64,000 nucleotides of DNA, from contig FSRV01000002.1 in NCBI GenBank assembly GCA_900142905.1, positions 3,286,001-3,350,000 on the forward strand. Direction: 5' to 3'. Source of the stretch: Burkholderia sp. GAS332 (GTDB taxonomy: Bacteria; Pseudomonadota; Gammaproteobacteria; Burkholderiales; Burkholderiaceae). The translations under genes and the position numbers were made by a program. Below the pieces are notes generated by a model. It made no database searches, was not told the DNA's origin, and was given only the letters and a program-made list of their open reading frames with translations. Shown here piece by piece: positions 43,541 to 52,148 of this stretch. Position 1 is the stretch's first letter; each line of letters opens with the position of its first letter.

Positions 43541-44821
43541 TTAGGCTCGCCGCAGCGAACTCGGGGCTTCGGTCACCTTGGGGGCCCATACGGGGCGGTA
43601 CAAAATCGCCGTTGCCAGCGCGCCGACAACGAGGAATCCGAGAATCACCATCATCGGCAGGTCGTAGCTGCCACTTACGTGCAGCAGCCAGCCCGACAGG
43701 CTTGCCGCCACGCCGCCAGCGAGGCTGGTGGCAAGCTGCTGCACGCCTGTCACGAGGCCGATGGCTTGCTTGGGAATCAGCGTCAACCGCGACAGCACCA
43801 GGTTGTTCGCCGTGACGAAACCGAGCAGCGACAGCGAGAAGACATTCCAGAACAGCGCCATGTTGAGCGTCGAGGCGTAAGCGCCGAACAGCACCGTGCA
43901 TCCGCCGACAAAGCCCGTGATGGTGAATACCTTGCGCACCGTAATCGGGTTGTGGCCGCGCGCAATGATCCGGTCGGCCGCCCAGCCCGCAATCGCCGCG
44001 ACGATCGCGATCCCGGCAAAGCTGAAGAACGTGAAAAGGCCGGAGCGAGTAATCGACAGACCGCGTTGCTCGACCAGATACGACGGCATCCAGGTCATGC
44101 AATAGAACGTGAAGTAGCCGTAGCAGAAGTTGGTGACCATTCCACCCCACACCACCGGGCTCGACAGAATGCTGCCGAAGGTCACCATGCGGGCGCTGCG
44201 ATTGGCCTGCATAAGTTCCACTTTGGAAGGCATGTCATTGCGCACCATCAGCAGCCAGGGCACGAGCCACAGCAACCCGGCCAGGCCGGTCGCGATGAAC
44301 ATCATCTTCCAGGAATAGTTGACGATGAACCACGCTCCGACCGGTGCACCGATTGCTGGACCGAACTTGTTGCCCATCGCCAGAATGCCGACGGCCAATC
44401 CGTTCTGACTTTCGTCGAAGTTGTTCCGGATCCAGCGGTAGCTCGCGGGAATCACAATCGCTTCGGCCATGCCGATGATCAACCGCATGACGACCAGGCT
44501 GGCGAGCGCCGTCACGGCACCCATCAACGCGGTGGCGATACACCACAGCGCAAAGCTGATCGCGTAGGGCCATTTCACGCCATAGCGATCGGCCACCCAA
44601 CCCATCGGAACCTGAAACACGCCGTACGACCAGAAGAACGCAGCGTTGATCCAGCCGCGATCAACGTTCGTCAGTGCAAAATGTTGAACAAAGTTTGCGT
44701 CCGCCAGCGTCGACGAAATGCTGGTCCGATCGACAAAGGAAATCAGCACGCCGAGTGCGAGGAGCGCTAGTACGGCCCAGCGGTATGCCGACCCGGGTCG
44801 TCCAGAATTGCTTGTCTCCAT
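43541..44821 (-). CDS. MFS permease, anion:cation symporter (ACS) type (copy 2)
   Basis: A 426-aa MFS permease paralogous to the one at 25754. Shared features include LISFVDRTSISSTLADA at helix 1, GWVADRYGVKWPYAIS in loop 2-3, IGMAEAIVIPASYRW at helix 4, and the FCYGYFTFYCMTWMPSYLVE region. The ACS family imports organic anions with protons. Lying between the hydrolase and dioxygenase genes, it is the likely inner-membrane importer of the operon's aromatic substrate. Confidence 0.9.
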   Translation of the reverse strand: METSNSGRPGSAYRWAVLALLALGVLISFVDRTSISSTLADANFVQHFALTNVDRGWINAAFFWSYGVFQVPMGWVADRYGVKWPYAISFALWCIATALMGAVTALASLVVMRLIIGMAEAIVIPASYRWIRNNFDESQNGLAVGILAMGNKFGPAIGAPVGAWFIVNYSWKMMFIATGLAGLLWLVPWLLMVRNDMPSKVELMQANRSARMVTFGSILSSPVVWGGMVTNFCYGYFTFYCMTWMPSYLVEQRGLSITRSGLFTFFSFAGIAIVAAIAGWAADRIIARGHNPITVRKVFTITGFVGGCTVLFGAYASTLNMALFWNVFSLSLLGFVTANNLVLSRLTLIPKQAIGLVTGVQQLATSLAGGVAASLSGWLLHVSGSYDLPMMVILGFLVVGALATAILYRPVWAPKVTEAPSSLRRA

Positions 44822-44918
44822 CTACTTGTTTCTCTTAAGTGTGATTGGATTCTGCGTGCCGGTCACCTTGAAAGCGTTTTTCAGCGCCTGGGGCGGCCGG
44901 CCCGGATACAGCGCAAAA

Positions 44919-45764
44919 TCAGGCCAGAGCCGGATACAGTTGCAAAGCCGTCTTACCGAAGATCCATTCGCGGTCTTCATCGCTCAGGCTTGCCAGTCCG
45001 GCCTGGGCCGTCGCGAGAATCTCCGACAGCGCACCCGGCGAGGTCGGGTAGTTCGAGCCCCATGCCAGCCGCTTCGCACCGAAAGCTTCGACCACGCGAG
45101 GAAAGAACGTTTCGGCGCTCGCCTTTTCCTTCTTCACGTCGCCGAAAATGCGCGGTGTGAGCTTCAGGTAGATGTTCTCCAGCGGCGCGAGGTCGAACAG
45201 GCTTTGTGCCTTCGCATACGGTACACCGTCGGCCACCTCGGGGCGGCCCAGGTGATCGAGAATGATCGCGACCTTCGGGAAACGCTTCGCCAATGCAGTG
45301 ACCTGCGGCAGGCCGATTGGGCCGGTCTGGATGCACATCGGCAATCCCAGCTCACCGCACAGCTCCCAAGCCGGGAACGAACGCGGATCGTCGAGTTCGC
45401 TCGGATCGAACTCCTTGGTGCTGCCGCCCGTGAACAGGCGCAGACCCGCGAGGCCCTGGCCGACCCATTCGCGGATGCGTTGCGGCGCATCCGGCTGCAG
45501 GACGTCGACGGAGCCCACGGCGACGAGGCGCTCCGCGTACTTCGCGCAACCGTCCACGACGTAGCTGTTGTCGAAACCGTACGTGGTCGACGAGTGAACC
45601 ACGGCGGCTTTTGCGACACCGGCTGCGTCCATCGATTCGATCAGCGTTTCGACCGTGGTCGGACGCTCCTTCGACCAGTCCGAACGCTTGCCGAACAGCG
45701 GCGCGGGCGGATAGAGCGATTCGTTGTCGGAGATGATGTGCGGGTGAATATCAACGATTGTCAT
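44919..45764 (-). CDS. LigI-like amidohydrolase (2-pyrone-4,6-dicarboxylate lactonase family) with Asn at the beta-8 position
   Basis: A 281-aa TIM-barrel amidohydrolase of the COG3618/LigI group. HxH lies near the N-terminus (VDIHPHI, His7 and His9) and ILDHLGRPE supplies another conserved His. The C-terminal strand reads WGSNYPTSPG, where LigI-type lactonases have Asp; Asn238 here replaces a residue that normally activates water. ATG 45764 (MTIVDIHPHI) is chosen because the 12 upstream codons are not family sequence. The LigJ-like neighbour argues for a lactone or pyrone step in the same pathway. The Asn makes classic 2-pyrone-4,6-dicarboxylate hydrolysis uncertain. Confidence 0.75.
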   Translation of the reverse strand: MTIVDIHPHIISDNESLYPPAPLFGKRSDWSKERPTTVETLIESMDAAGVAKAAVVHSSTTYGFDNSYVVDGCAKYAERLVAVGSVDVLQPDAPQRIREWVGQGLAGLRLFTGGSTKEFDPSELDDPRSFPAWELCGELGLPMCIQTGPIGLPQVTALAKRFPKVAIILDHLGRPEVADGVPYAKAQSLFDLAPLENIYLKLTPRIFGDVKKEKASAETFFPRVVEAFGAKRLAWGSNYPTSPGALSEILATAQAGLASLSDEDREWIFGKTALQLYPALA

Positions 45765-45822
45765 GAGTGTCTCTATGCTTGTCTGATTGCCGGCCGCCAT
45801 TGCTCGTGCAGGCTTACCGCGT

Positions 45823-46848
45823 TTATTTGCCCTGCGCCTTCAGGCGTGCGTCAAGGCGCGGGTACACCCGGCGTGCGTTGCCTTCGAAGATCTTGTAGCG
45901 GTCTTCTTCCGACAGCGCTTCGCAGGCGTCGATATAACGCTTGGTGTCGTCGAAATACTGGCCGGTAGCCGGATCCTTGCCGCGCACCGCGCCGATCATT
46001 TCCGAACCGAACAGCACGTTCTCAGCGGGAATCACCTTGGTCAGCAGTTCGACGCCCGGCTTGTGGTACACGCACGAGTCGAAGAAGATATTGTTCAGCA
46101 GGCCTTCGAGTGGACGGTCGCGCATTTCCAGCGACATCCCGCGATAACGGCCCCAGTGGTAAGGCACCGCACCGCCGCCGTGCGGGATCACCAGACGCAG
46201 CGTCGGGAAATCCTTGAACAGGTCCGATTGCAGGATCTGCATGAACACCGATGTATCCGCATTCAGATAGTGTGCGCCCGTGCCGTGGAAGCATGGGTTG
46301 CACGATGCAGCGACGTGAATCATCGCGGGCACGTCCAGATCGACCAGTGCTTCGTAGAGTGGATACCACTCGCGATCCGTCACCGGCTTGCCGGTCCAGT
46401 AACCACCGCTCGGGTCCGGATTCAGGTTACAGCCGACGAAGCCCAGTTCCTCCACACAGCGGCGCAGTTCAGTCACGCTGTTCGCGGGCGCGACGCCCGG
46501 CGACTGCGGCAACTGGCAAACCGGCGCGAAGTTGTCCGGATAGAGTTCCGTCACGCGATGCACGAGGTCGTTCGACACACGCGCCCATTCGATGCTCGTG
46601 CGTTCGTTGCCCAAGTGGTGGCTCATCAGGCCGGCGATCGGCGAGAACAGCGTGAGGTCGCTGCCGCGTTCGCGTTGCAGCTTCAGTTGACCATTGCCAA
46701 TGGCTTCGCGGATTTCATCGTCGCTGACATGAGCGCCATCGAGCGAAGGTGCGTTGGCCGGGTCGTTGGCGAACTCAACCTGTCTGGCACGCCATGCGCG
46801 GAACGAAGCAGGGACGGTCGTGAAGTGACCGTGACAATCGATGATCAT
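45823..46848 (-). CDS. ligJ: 4-oxalomesaconate hydratase (LigJ-like)
   Basis: A 341-aa amidohydrolase-fold hydratase, the same length as characterised LigJ, which hydrates 4-oxalomesaconate to 4-carboxy-4-hydroxy-2-oxoadipate in protocatechuate 4,5- and gallate degradation. Conserved features are IIDCHGHF (HxH at residues 6 and 8), CNLNPDPSGGYW, AMIHVAASCNPCFHGTGAHY, IPHGGGAVPYHWGRYRGM and NVLFGSEMIGAVRG with the active-site Glu. The start at 46848 removes 19 unsupported upstream codons. This is the firmest functional anchor for the operon: whatever ring is cleaved, the pathway passes through an oxalomesaconate-type intermediate. Confidence 0.88.
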   Translation of the reverse strand: MIIDCHGHFTTVPASFRAWRARQVEFANDPANAPSLDGAHVSDDEIREAIGNGQLKLQRERGSDLTLFSPIAGLMSHHLGNERTSIEWARVSNDLVHRVTELYPDNFAPVCQLPQSPGVAPANSVTELRRCVEELGFVGCNLNPDPSGGYWTGKPVTDREWYPLYEALVDLDVPAMIHVAASCNPCFHGTGAHYLNADTSVFMQILQSDLFKDFPTLRLVIPHGGGAVPYHWGRYRGMSLEMRDRPLEGLLNNIFFDSCVYHKPGVELLTKVIPAENVLFGSEMIGAVRGKDPATGQYFDDTKRYIDACEALSEEDRYKIFEGNARRVYPRLDARLKAQGK

Positions 46849-46928
46849 TTTGTCTCCAAAGTCGATCGGAGTTGGCGCTTCAGCGCATGCTCCGGTCTCA
46901 TGCAACTTGTTGCGTTCGAACCGGCGGC

Positions 46929-47906
46929 TCAGCTAGCCAGCGGGTCCACAAACAGTTCGCTGATGGACATGCGGCGCGGCGTTAGCCCTTGCTTGAACGC
47001 AGTCGCTTCGAGCGTTTCGATCGTCTTCAGGTTTTCCTGCAGACCGTACGGCAGCGGGTCGTGTCCAACGATCTTGCGCAGCTCGAGGTACTTCTTGTCG
47101 CCGGCGGTCGTGGCTTCGCCTGCATCGAGACGTGCCAACCATTCCTTCTTCGCTTGTGCAAACGCGTCGTAAATCGACTTCGCGATCCACGGATTCTCCG
47201 CCAGTACCGAGTCTTTGACGACGATCGTGCCGTGCATCGGATACACGCCAGTACGCGCGTAGTACTCGGTTTCCAGTTCGGTCGCGTTCGGCAGGAGATC
47301 CGGATAATCAGCTTCGACTTCCTTCCAGCCGCCCGTTGGCGCGCCCGTGCGGCCAATGCCTGCCGCAGCGGCAAAGCCGGCCGACAATTCGCCGCTCGCC
47401 ATCATTTCCGCCAGCGAGCTGCCTGCCGGAGCATGGATCACGTTCTCCGGCAGCTTGAGTTGCGTGACGTGTTCTTCGTCATCGACAACCCACGTTACCT
47501 TCGACGAGTCCAGACCGAATTCGTCGATCAACACCTGACGGGTCCACACGCCAGTCGTGACCGAGTAAGCACGCACGCCGACTTTCTTGCCTTCCAGGTC
47601 CTTCGGGTGCTTGATGCCAGCGTCCGGGCGAACCAGCAGCCCGCCGTGGTGAAAGCGCCGTACCACGAAAATCGGCAGACCGACGAACGGTGCGCCGTAG
47701 GCACGAGCGATAATGTAGGTCGTCGGCGCCAGTTCGCAGACGTCGAATTCGACGTCGCGCACCATGCGGCGGAACGCGCCAATTTGCGGCTTGACAGTGA
47801 TGAATTCGGCGTCCACGCCTTTGATGGGAATGGAACCATCACGGATGGCGGACGTATGCGGATGCTCAGCGATTGCGATCTTGAGCGGGACTTTCTTGGT
47901 CAACAT
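46929..47906 (-). CDS. 4,5-dihydroxyphthalate decarboxylase-like protein (Pht5 family, copy B)
   Basis: A 325-aa relative of the protein at 39095, sharing the start pattern LKIAIAEHPHTSAIRDGSI, VRDVEFDVCELAPTTYIIAR, KKVGVRAYSVTTGVWTRQVL and the C-terminal third, but clearly diverged. It has no signal peptide. It may be a decarboxylase of a different ring acid, or a ligand-binding member of the same fold. It is the first gene of the operon, with AGGAGAGG directly before the ATG and promoter C about 65 nt upstream. A 13-codon 5' remnant of a third copy lies at 33168. Confidence 0.75.
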   Translation of the reverse strand: MLTKKVPLKIAIAEHPHTSAIRDGSIPIKGVDAEFITVKPQIGAFRRMVRDVEFDVCELAPTTYIIARAYGAPFVGLPIFVVRRFHHGGLLVRPDAGIKHPKDLEGKKVGVRAYSVTTGVWTRQVLIDEFGLDSSKVTWVVDDEEHVTQLKLPENVIHAPAGSSLAEMMASGELSAGFAAAAGIGRTGAPTGGWKEVEADYPDLLPNATELETEYYARTGVYPMHGTIVVKDSVLAENPWIAKSIYDAFAQAKKEWLARLDAGEATTAGDKKYLELRKIVGHDPLPYGLQENLKTIETLEATAFKQGLTPRRMSISELFVDPLAS

Positions 47907-47977
47907 CCTCTCCTGTGGATTAGCCGCCGACAGCTGGATCAGAACACCAGTGCCGAAGGCGTTGTCTCGATAGGGTA

Positions 47978-48036
47978 AGAATATTTGAGGATCGCTCCTG
48001 CGTCCCTACACAAAAGTTAGATTCAATGGCACTTTT
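47978..48036 (-). promoter_or_regulatory. Regulon promoter C: AraC-type operator plus -10 of the eight-gene operon
   Basis: On the minus strand, 48036-48002 reads AAAAGTGCCATTGAATCT followed by AACTTTTGTGTAGGGAC. TATTCT lies at 47983-47978 at the common 23-nt spacing. The predicted transcription start is near 47971, giving a leader of about 65 nt before the first operon gene. This is the shortest leader of the six and the one with the largest downstream unit. Confidence 0.8.
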
Positions 48037-48224
48037 GTGGATCGGCAAACAGCCGCGCTGCTCCGGCGCTTCAGCCTTGTGTGGCGTGATTTTGAGCAAC
48101 TGTTCAAGTAGCTCGCGGGCGGGTTGTGCGGCTGCGGAATTGGCGCACATCACCTGAGGATGGAACCGGAAACTCCAATATTCCGCGGGTATGCCCTCGT
48201 GGGGAAAATGCTAAATCGTGTTTT

Positions 48225-48377
48225 ATTTCGCGCGGTTACGGGAGGTCGCTGAAATTGATTGCCGACATTGAGGAACTGCCCTTCGAGCGCGGCCTGACCG
48301 CGACATACGAGACCATCTGATGCTGGTGCTACAAGTTTGGCAAGGGCTTTTCTCAGCGCGTGAAAGCGGCACGATAA
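48225..48377 (+). mobile_element. IS6-family transposase N-terminal remnant
   Basis: The plus strand reads DIEELPFERGLTATYETI, then an in-frame TGA where relatives have Arg, then CWCYKFGKGFSQRVKAAR and a TAA. This is the N-terminal DIEELLxERGxxVxYETIRxWCxKFG...RVKAAR segment of IS6/IS26-type transposases. The rest of the transposase and the terminal repeats are not visible. It lies between promoter C and tRNA-Sec, at the boundary of the catabolic region and the selenium block. Confidence 0.7.
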
Positions 48378-48627
48378 AGCCGCTTCACTCTTTCGCAAAC
48401 AACTCGCAGCCCGGTTTGCCGCATGGCGGGATTCGCTGAACCCGCCCAAAATCCGCCGAAGACTTCCTGACGGCCGTCAACCCATGTCGCTACCTATACT
48501 TCGTGCGGAAATTGTGCGGGACCTTGATGGAAGCAGCAAGCACGTCGTTGCCCATAAACCGCTTTGAAATCAGCGAACCAGAGGACGTTTTCGGAAGATA
48601 TCGGAATGCCCGGGAAGCCCCGGCTGG
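48378..48627. other. Intergenic region between IS6 remnant and tRNA-Sec
   Basis: No supported gene in these 250 nt. Short frames run through both strands, and the one reaching over the tRNA gene on the minus strand is an artefact. Confidence 0.4.
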
Positions 48628-48720
48628 CGGAAGGCAGCCGGAGTCGAACCGACCTGAGCGCGTCTGACGCCCTCAACTGGGTTTGAAGCCCAGCCGTACC
48701 ACCGGATACGAATGCCTTCC
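48628..48720 (-). tRNA. selC: Selenocysteine tRNA (anticodon TCA)
   Basis: The minus strand folds into the long bacterial tRNA-Sec. It starts GGAAGGCATTCGTATCCGGT. The anticodon arm GGCTGGG-CTTCAAA-CCCAGTT has TCA (UGA-reading) at 48686-48684. A long extra arm (GAGGGCGTCAGACGCGCTC) and T arm GGTCGGTTCGACTCCGGC follow, with an extended acceptor stem pairing with CTGCCTTCC. The encoded CCA is at 48627-48625. Size (about 93 nt), 8-bp-type acceptor and long variable arm all distinguish it from ordinary tRNAs. It sits 48 nt downstream of selB and is probably co-transcribed. Confidence 0.96.
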
Positions 48721-48768
48721 TATGGTGATTGAACTACCTGAACTACGCGTTGCAACCCAAACGCTGAA

Positions 48769-50682
48769 TCAAAGCAAATCGAGCCAACGACTATCCGTGC
48801 GCATCAAATGCAGGCCACGGTGAAAGCGAGTATATCCAACCCGGTCGAAGAATTCTAAAAGCTGTATCGCGCGTTTTCGCCCCAGACCAGTGACATCGCG
48901 AAACGGCGCAGCCGCTACCGTACCCGCATTCTTCTGCGCTTCGGAATCCGCAATTAAAGCCAGTTCACGAATCGCCTCATGGTGATAAAAGAGGTCGCGC
49001 ACCACCTGAAAAAGCTCGCCTTGGCGCGCGAGCTTGCGCAGCAACTGCCGCACGCGGTCTTCAGATACGCCATGTGCGTTTGCCAGATCACGCACCCAGG
49101 GCGGATCGAAACGCCCCGCTTTCAGCGCCGGCAGCAGCACCGCCGCGAGTGCACGGTCGGCATCGTCGAGCGTCACCACGTGGTCCGGCAGATGCAACCA
49201 CGGCCCGTGTCTGACAACCTCGCCGCGCGCCGCCGCATCGTCAACTAGCGCGCGCCATAGCGCGTCGTCGACGAGCGGCGCCGCGATCCGCCGTAAGCGC
49301 GAACCATCCGGGCCCAGTTCGTCTGGCGAGCGTTCGTGGTACTGCTTCAGCGTCGCGATCAACTGCGTGCCCAGCACCTGCCATGACGCATCGGTGATCA
49401 ACAACGCGTCGTCACCAGCAAGCGCCACGACACGCGTGTTAGACGGCAACTCGAGCGCGGCCGCCTGCATGCCCGTCAGCCTCGCCAGCAACAAGCGTGA
49501 CAGGCCATGCGGAGCCCTTGCGAGGAGCGAATCCAGCGCGCCGGTGTCAAGCATGATCTGAATCGCGTCGAGCCAAGCGAATCGCTCGACTGAGCGAAGC
49601 TTGCGCGAAGGCGCAAACGGATCTAGCACATGACCGCCGCCAACCGTGCGATTAGCTTGCGCATTGCGCACCACAAAGCGGTCGCCAGGAAGCGCACACA
49701 CCGGCCGCTCGAACACGAGTTGCACGCGCGCCGACTGACCTGCGCCAAGCGTCTCGCCATCGAGCAACGCGACGTGCGCCACCTGATGCTGTGTGCCCAG
49801 ATGCACATGCAACGGCGCCCAATGCTCCAGCGTCAGCGGTGCATCGGCGAGCAACGTCAGCATGACGTCGATACGTTCCGAGGCTTGCGACAGACGCGGA
49901 TCGACGATCCAGTCGCCGCGGTCGATCGCGCTCTTCTCGATGCCCGCAAGGTTCAACGCGCAGCGCTCGCCTGCCCGCCCGGTCTCGGCCGGACGATTCT
50001 GCGCATGAATGCTGCGCACGCGCACCGGCTGATTTTTCGGCGCCAGAAGCATCGTGTCGCCTACCGCCACGCGCCCCGACACCACGGTCCCCGTCACGAT
50101 CGTGCCCTGGCCCGCGAGCGTGAAAACCCGGTCGACCGCGAGACGGAACAGGCCGTCGTCGCGCTTCATGCGCCACGCTGCTGCCGCTCTGTGCAAATGC
50201 GCCTTCAGTGCGGCCACGCCAGGGTCATCGTCACTTAGGGCGTTGGTTTCGAACACCGGTGCGCCCTGCAGCACGGTGCCGCTCAAAAACCCTGTGACCT
50301 CGTCATGCACTTCCTGCAGTCGCTGCGCATCAACGCGATCTATCTTGGTCAGCGCTATCGCGCCGCGCTTGATGCCTAGCAGTTCCACGATCGCCAGATG
50401 CTCGCGCGTTTGCGGCATCACGCCGTCGTCGGCAGCGATCACGAGCAGGGCGAAATCGATCCCGCTCGCGCCCGCGGTCATCGTATGAACGAGCTTTTCG
50501 TGGCCTGGCACGTCGATCAGGCCGAGCACGTCGCCGTTTTCGAGCGGCACATACGCGTAGCCCAGCTCGATCGAAATGCCGCGCGCCTTTTCTTCCTTCA
50601 GACGATCCGTGTCGACGCCCGACAGCGCTCTCACCAGACTCGTTTTGCCGTGATCGATATGCCCGGCCGTACCGACGATCAT
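48769..50682 (-). CDS. selB: Selenocysteine-specific elongation factor SelB
   Basis: A 637-aa GTPase that brings Sec-tRNA to UGA codons by binding the SECIS hairpin. The G-domain motifs are [17 protein letters not shown] (G1), [13 protein letters not shown] (G3) and LTKIDRV (G4). EF-Tu-like beta-barrels follow, and the C-terminal winged-helix repeats that bind SECIS (for example [20 protein letters not shown]) end the protein. The start codon overlaps the selA stop by 4 nt, so translation is coupled. The length is normal. Confidence 0.97.
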   Translation of the reverse strand: MIVGTAGHIDHGKTSLVRALSGVDTDRLKEEKARGISIELGYAYVPLENGDVLGLIDVPGHEKLVHTMTAGASGIDFALLVIAADDGVMPQTREHLAIVELLGIKRGAIALTKIDRVDAQRLQEVHDEVTGFLSGTVLQGAPVFETNALSDDDPGVAALKAHLHRAAAAWRMKRDDGLFRLAVDRVFTLAGQGTIVTGTVVSGRVAVGDTMLLAPKNQPVRVRSIHAQNRPAETGRAGERCALNLAGIEKSAIDRGDWIVDPRLSQASERIDVMLTLLADAPLTLEHWAPLHVHLGTQHQVAHVALLDGETLGAGQSARVQLVFERPVCALPGDRFVVRNAQANRTVGGGHVLDPFAPSRKLRSVERFAWLDAIQIMLDTGALDSLLARAPHGLSRLLLARLTGMQAAALELPSNTRVVALAGDDALLITDASWQVLGTQLIATLKQYHERSPDELGPDGSRLRRIAAPLVDDALWRALVDDAAARGEVVRHGPWLHLPDHVVTLDDADRALAAVLLPALKAGRFDPPWVRDLANAHGVSEDRVRQLLRKLARQGELFQVVRDLFYHHEAIRELALIADSEAQKNAGTVAAAPFRDVTGLGRKRAIQLLEFFDRVGYTRFHRGLHLMRTDSRWLDLL

Positions 50683-52109
50683 GCGTGTACGCCCTTCAGT
50701 TGCTCGATCAACTGCGCTTCATCGGCGGCTTCGAGACAGCGCAGATCGAGACGCAAGGCATCGTCCGCGATACGGCCGATAATCGGCCGCGCCATCTCGC
50801 GCAAACGCTTTTCGAGCGCGAGCAATTGACGGCCGCCGCGCTTGCCGTCAGCGGTCCGGATGACGAGGCCGTAGCTCGGCAGCACATCGACGGGCAACGC
50901 GCCGCTGCCAATCTGGCTGAACATGGGCTCGGCTACCACGGCGTAGCGTTCGCCGGCCGCGCGCTGCAACGCAGGCAGTACCCGCTCCGCGGTGAGCCGG
51001 ATGTTGGCGCTCGGGCGCGTGAGCAAACGCAGCGTAGTCAGCCGTTCAGCAAGCATTTCCGGCGCGCGATACATCTGCAGCACGGGCTCCAGCGCCGCGA
51101 GCGTCAGTTTGCCGACTCGCAGCGCGCGCTTGAGCGGATGCTTCTTGATCTTCGCAATCAGATCGCGCCGGCCGACGATCAACCCCGCCTGCGGACCACC
51201 CAGCAATTTGTCGCCGCTGAACGTGACAAGGTCGGCGCCGGCTTCGATGGTTTCGCGCACCGTCGTCTCACGCGGCAAGCCCCATTGCGTCAGATCGACC
51301 AGCGTACCGCTGCCGAGATCCACGGCGACGGCAAGACCGCGCGCGTGGGCGAGCGGCGCGATGGCATCGACGCCGACCTCTTGGGTGAATCCGCTGATCG
51401 CGTAATTGCTCGCGTGAACTTTCATTAGCAGCGCGGTTTGCGGGCCAATGGCTTCGTCGTAGTCTTTCAGATGTGTGCGATTGGTGGTGCCGACTTCGCG
51501 CAGCTTGGCGCCCGCACGACTCATGATGTCGGGAATGCGAAACGCACCGCCGATTTCAACCAGCTCGCCACGCGACACGATCACTTCTTTCTTCGACGCC
51601 AACGCGGACAACGTGAGCAACACCGCCGCGGCGTTGTTGTTGACCACGGTGGCCGCTTCGGCGCCGGTCAGTTCGCAAATGAGTTCATCGATCAGATTGT
51701 CGCGGTCACCACGCTTGCCCGTGCCGAGATCGAACTCGAGATTGGCCGGTTGCGTGAGGGCCTTCATGACGGCTTGCACCGCTTCGTCGGGCAGCAGGGC
51801 ACGGCCGAGATTGGTATGCAACACGGTGCCGGTCAGATTGAAGACGCTGCGCAAGCGAGCCTCGTTGCGGCGGCGCAGCGCAGCGCCGACCGAACCCTGC
51901 AGTTGCGCGACATCGAGCGCGCTCACCGAGGCATCGCCGGACTGCGCGCTGGCGCGCCAGCTGTCGAGCGCGTGCCGCAATGCATTCAACACCTGTGTGC
52001 GGCCGAATTCGCCCTGAAGCGCAGCAAACTCAGCCGACGCCATCACCTTTTCCACCGACGGCACCCGCGCCATCAGCGCCCGCAATTCAGAGCCAGTTAC
52101 ATCGCTCAC
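50679..52109 (-). CDS. selA: L-seryl-tRNA(Sec) selenium transferase
   Basis: A 476-aa PLP enzyme that converts Ser-tRNA-Sec to Sec-tRNA-Sec with selenophosphate. The PLP-binding Lys is in [19 protein letters not shown], with the family segments [20 protein letters not shown] and [17 protein letters not shown]. It lies 39 nt after fdhE and overlaps selB, in the order fdhE-selA-selB-selC, so the selenocysteine machinery is expressed with its main client, formate dehydrogenase. Confidence 0.97.
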   Translation of the reverse strand: MSDVTGSELRALMARVPSVEKVMASAEFAALQGEFGRTQVLNALRHALDSWRASAQSGDASVSALDVAQLQGSVGAALRRRNEARLRSVFNLTGTVLHTNLGRALLPDEAVQAVMKALTQPANLEFDLGTGKRGDRDNLIDELICELTGAEAATVVNNNAAAVLLTLSALASKKEVIVSRGELVEIGGAFRIPDIMSRAGAKLREVGTTNRTHLKDYDEAIGPQTALLMKVHASNYAISGFTQEVGVDAIAPLAHARGLAVAVDLGSGTLVDLTQWGLPRETTVRETIEAGADLVTFSGDKLLGGPQAGLIVGRRDLIAKIKKHPLKRALRVGKLTLAALEPVLQMYRAPEMLAERLTTLRLLTRPSANIRLTAERVLPALQRAAGERYAVVAEPMFSQIGSGALPVDVLPSYGLVIRTADGKRGGRQLLALEKRLREMARPIIGRIADDALRLDLRCLEAADEAQLIEQLKGVHA

Positions 52110-52148
52110 GAGGCAATCCTTGTTCTTCAGTCAGACTTCAGTCGCGCT

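Noticed and set aside
48494..48676. Minus-strand open frame overlapping tRNA-Sec
   Set aside because: It runs through the tRNA acceptor and T arm and has no ribosome binding site or protein similarity.
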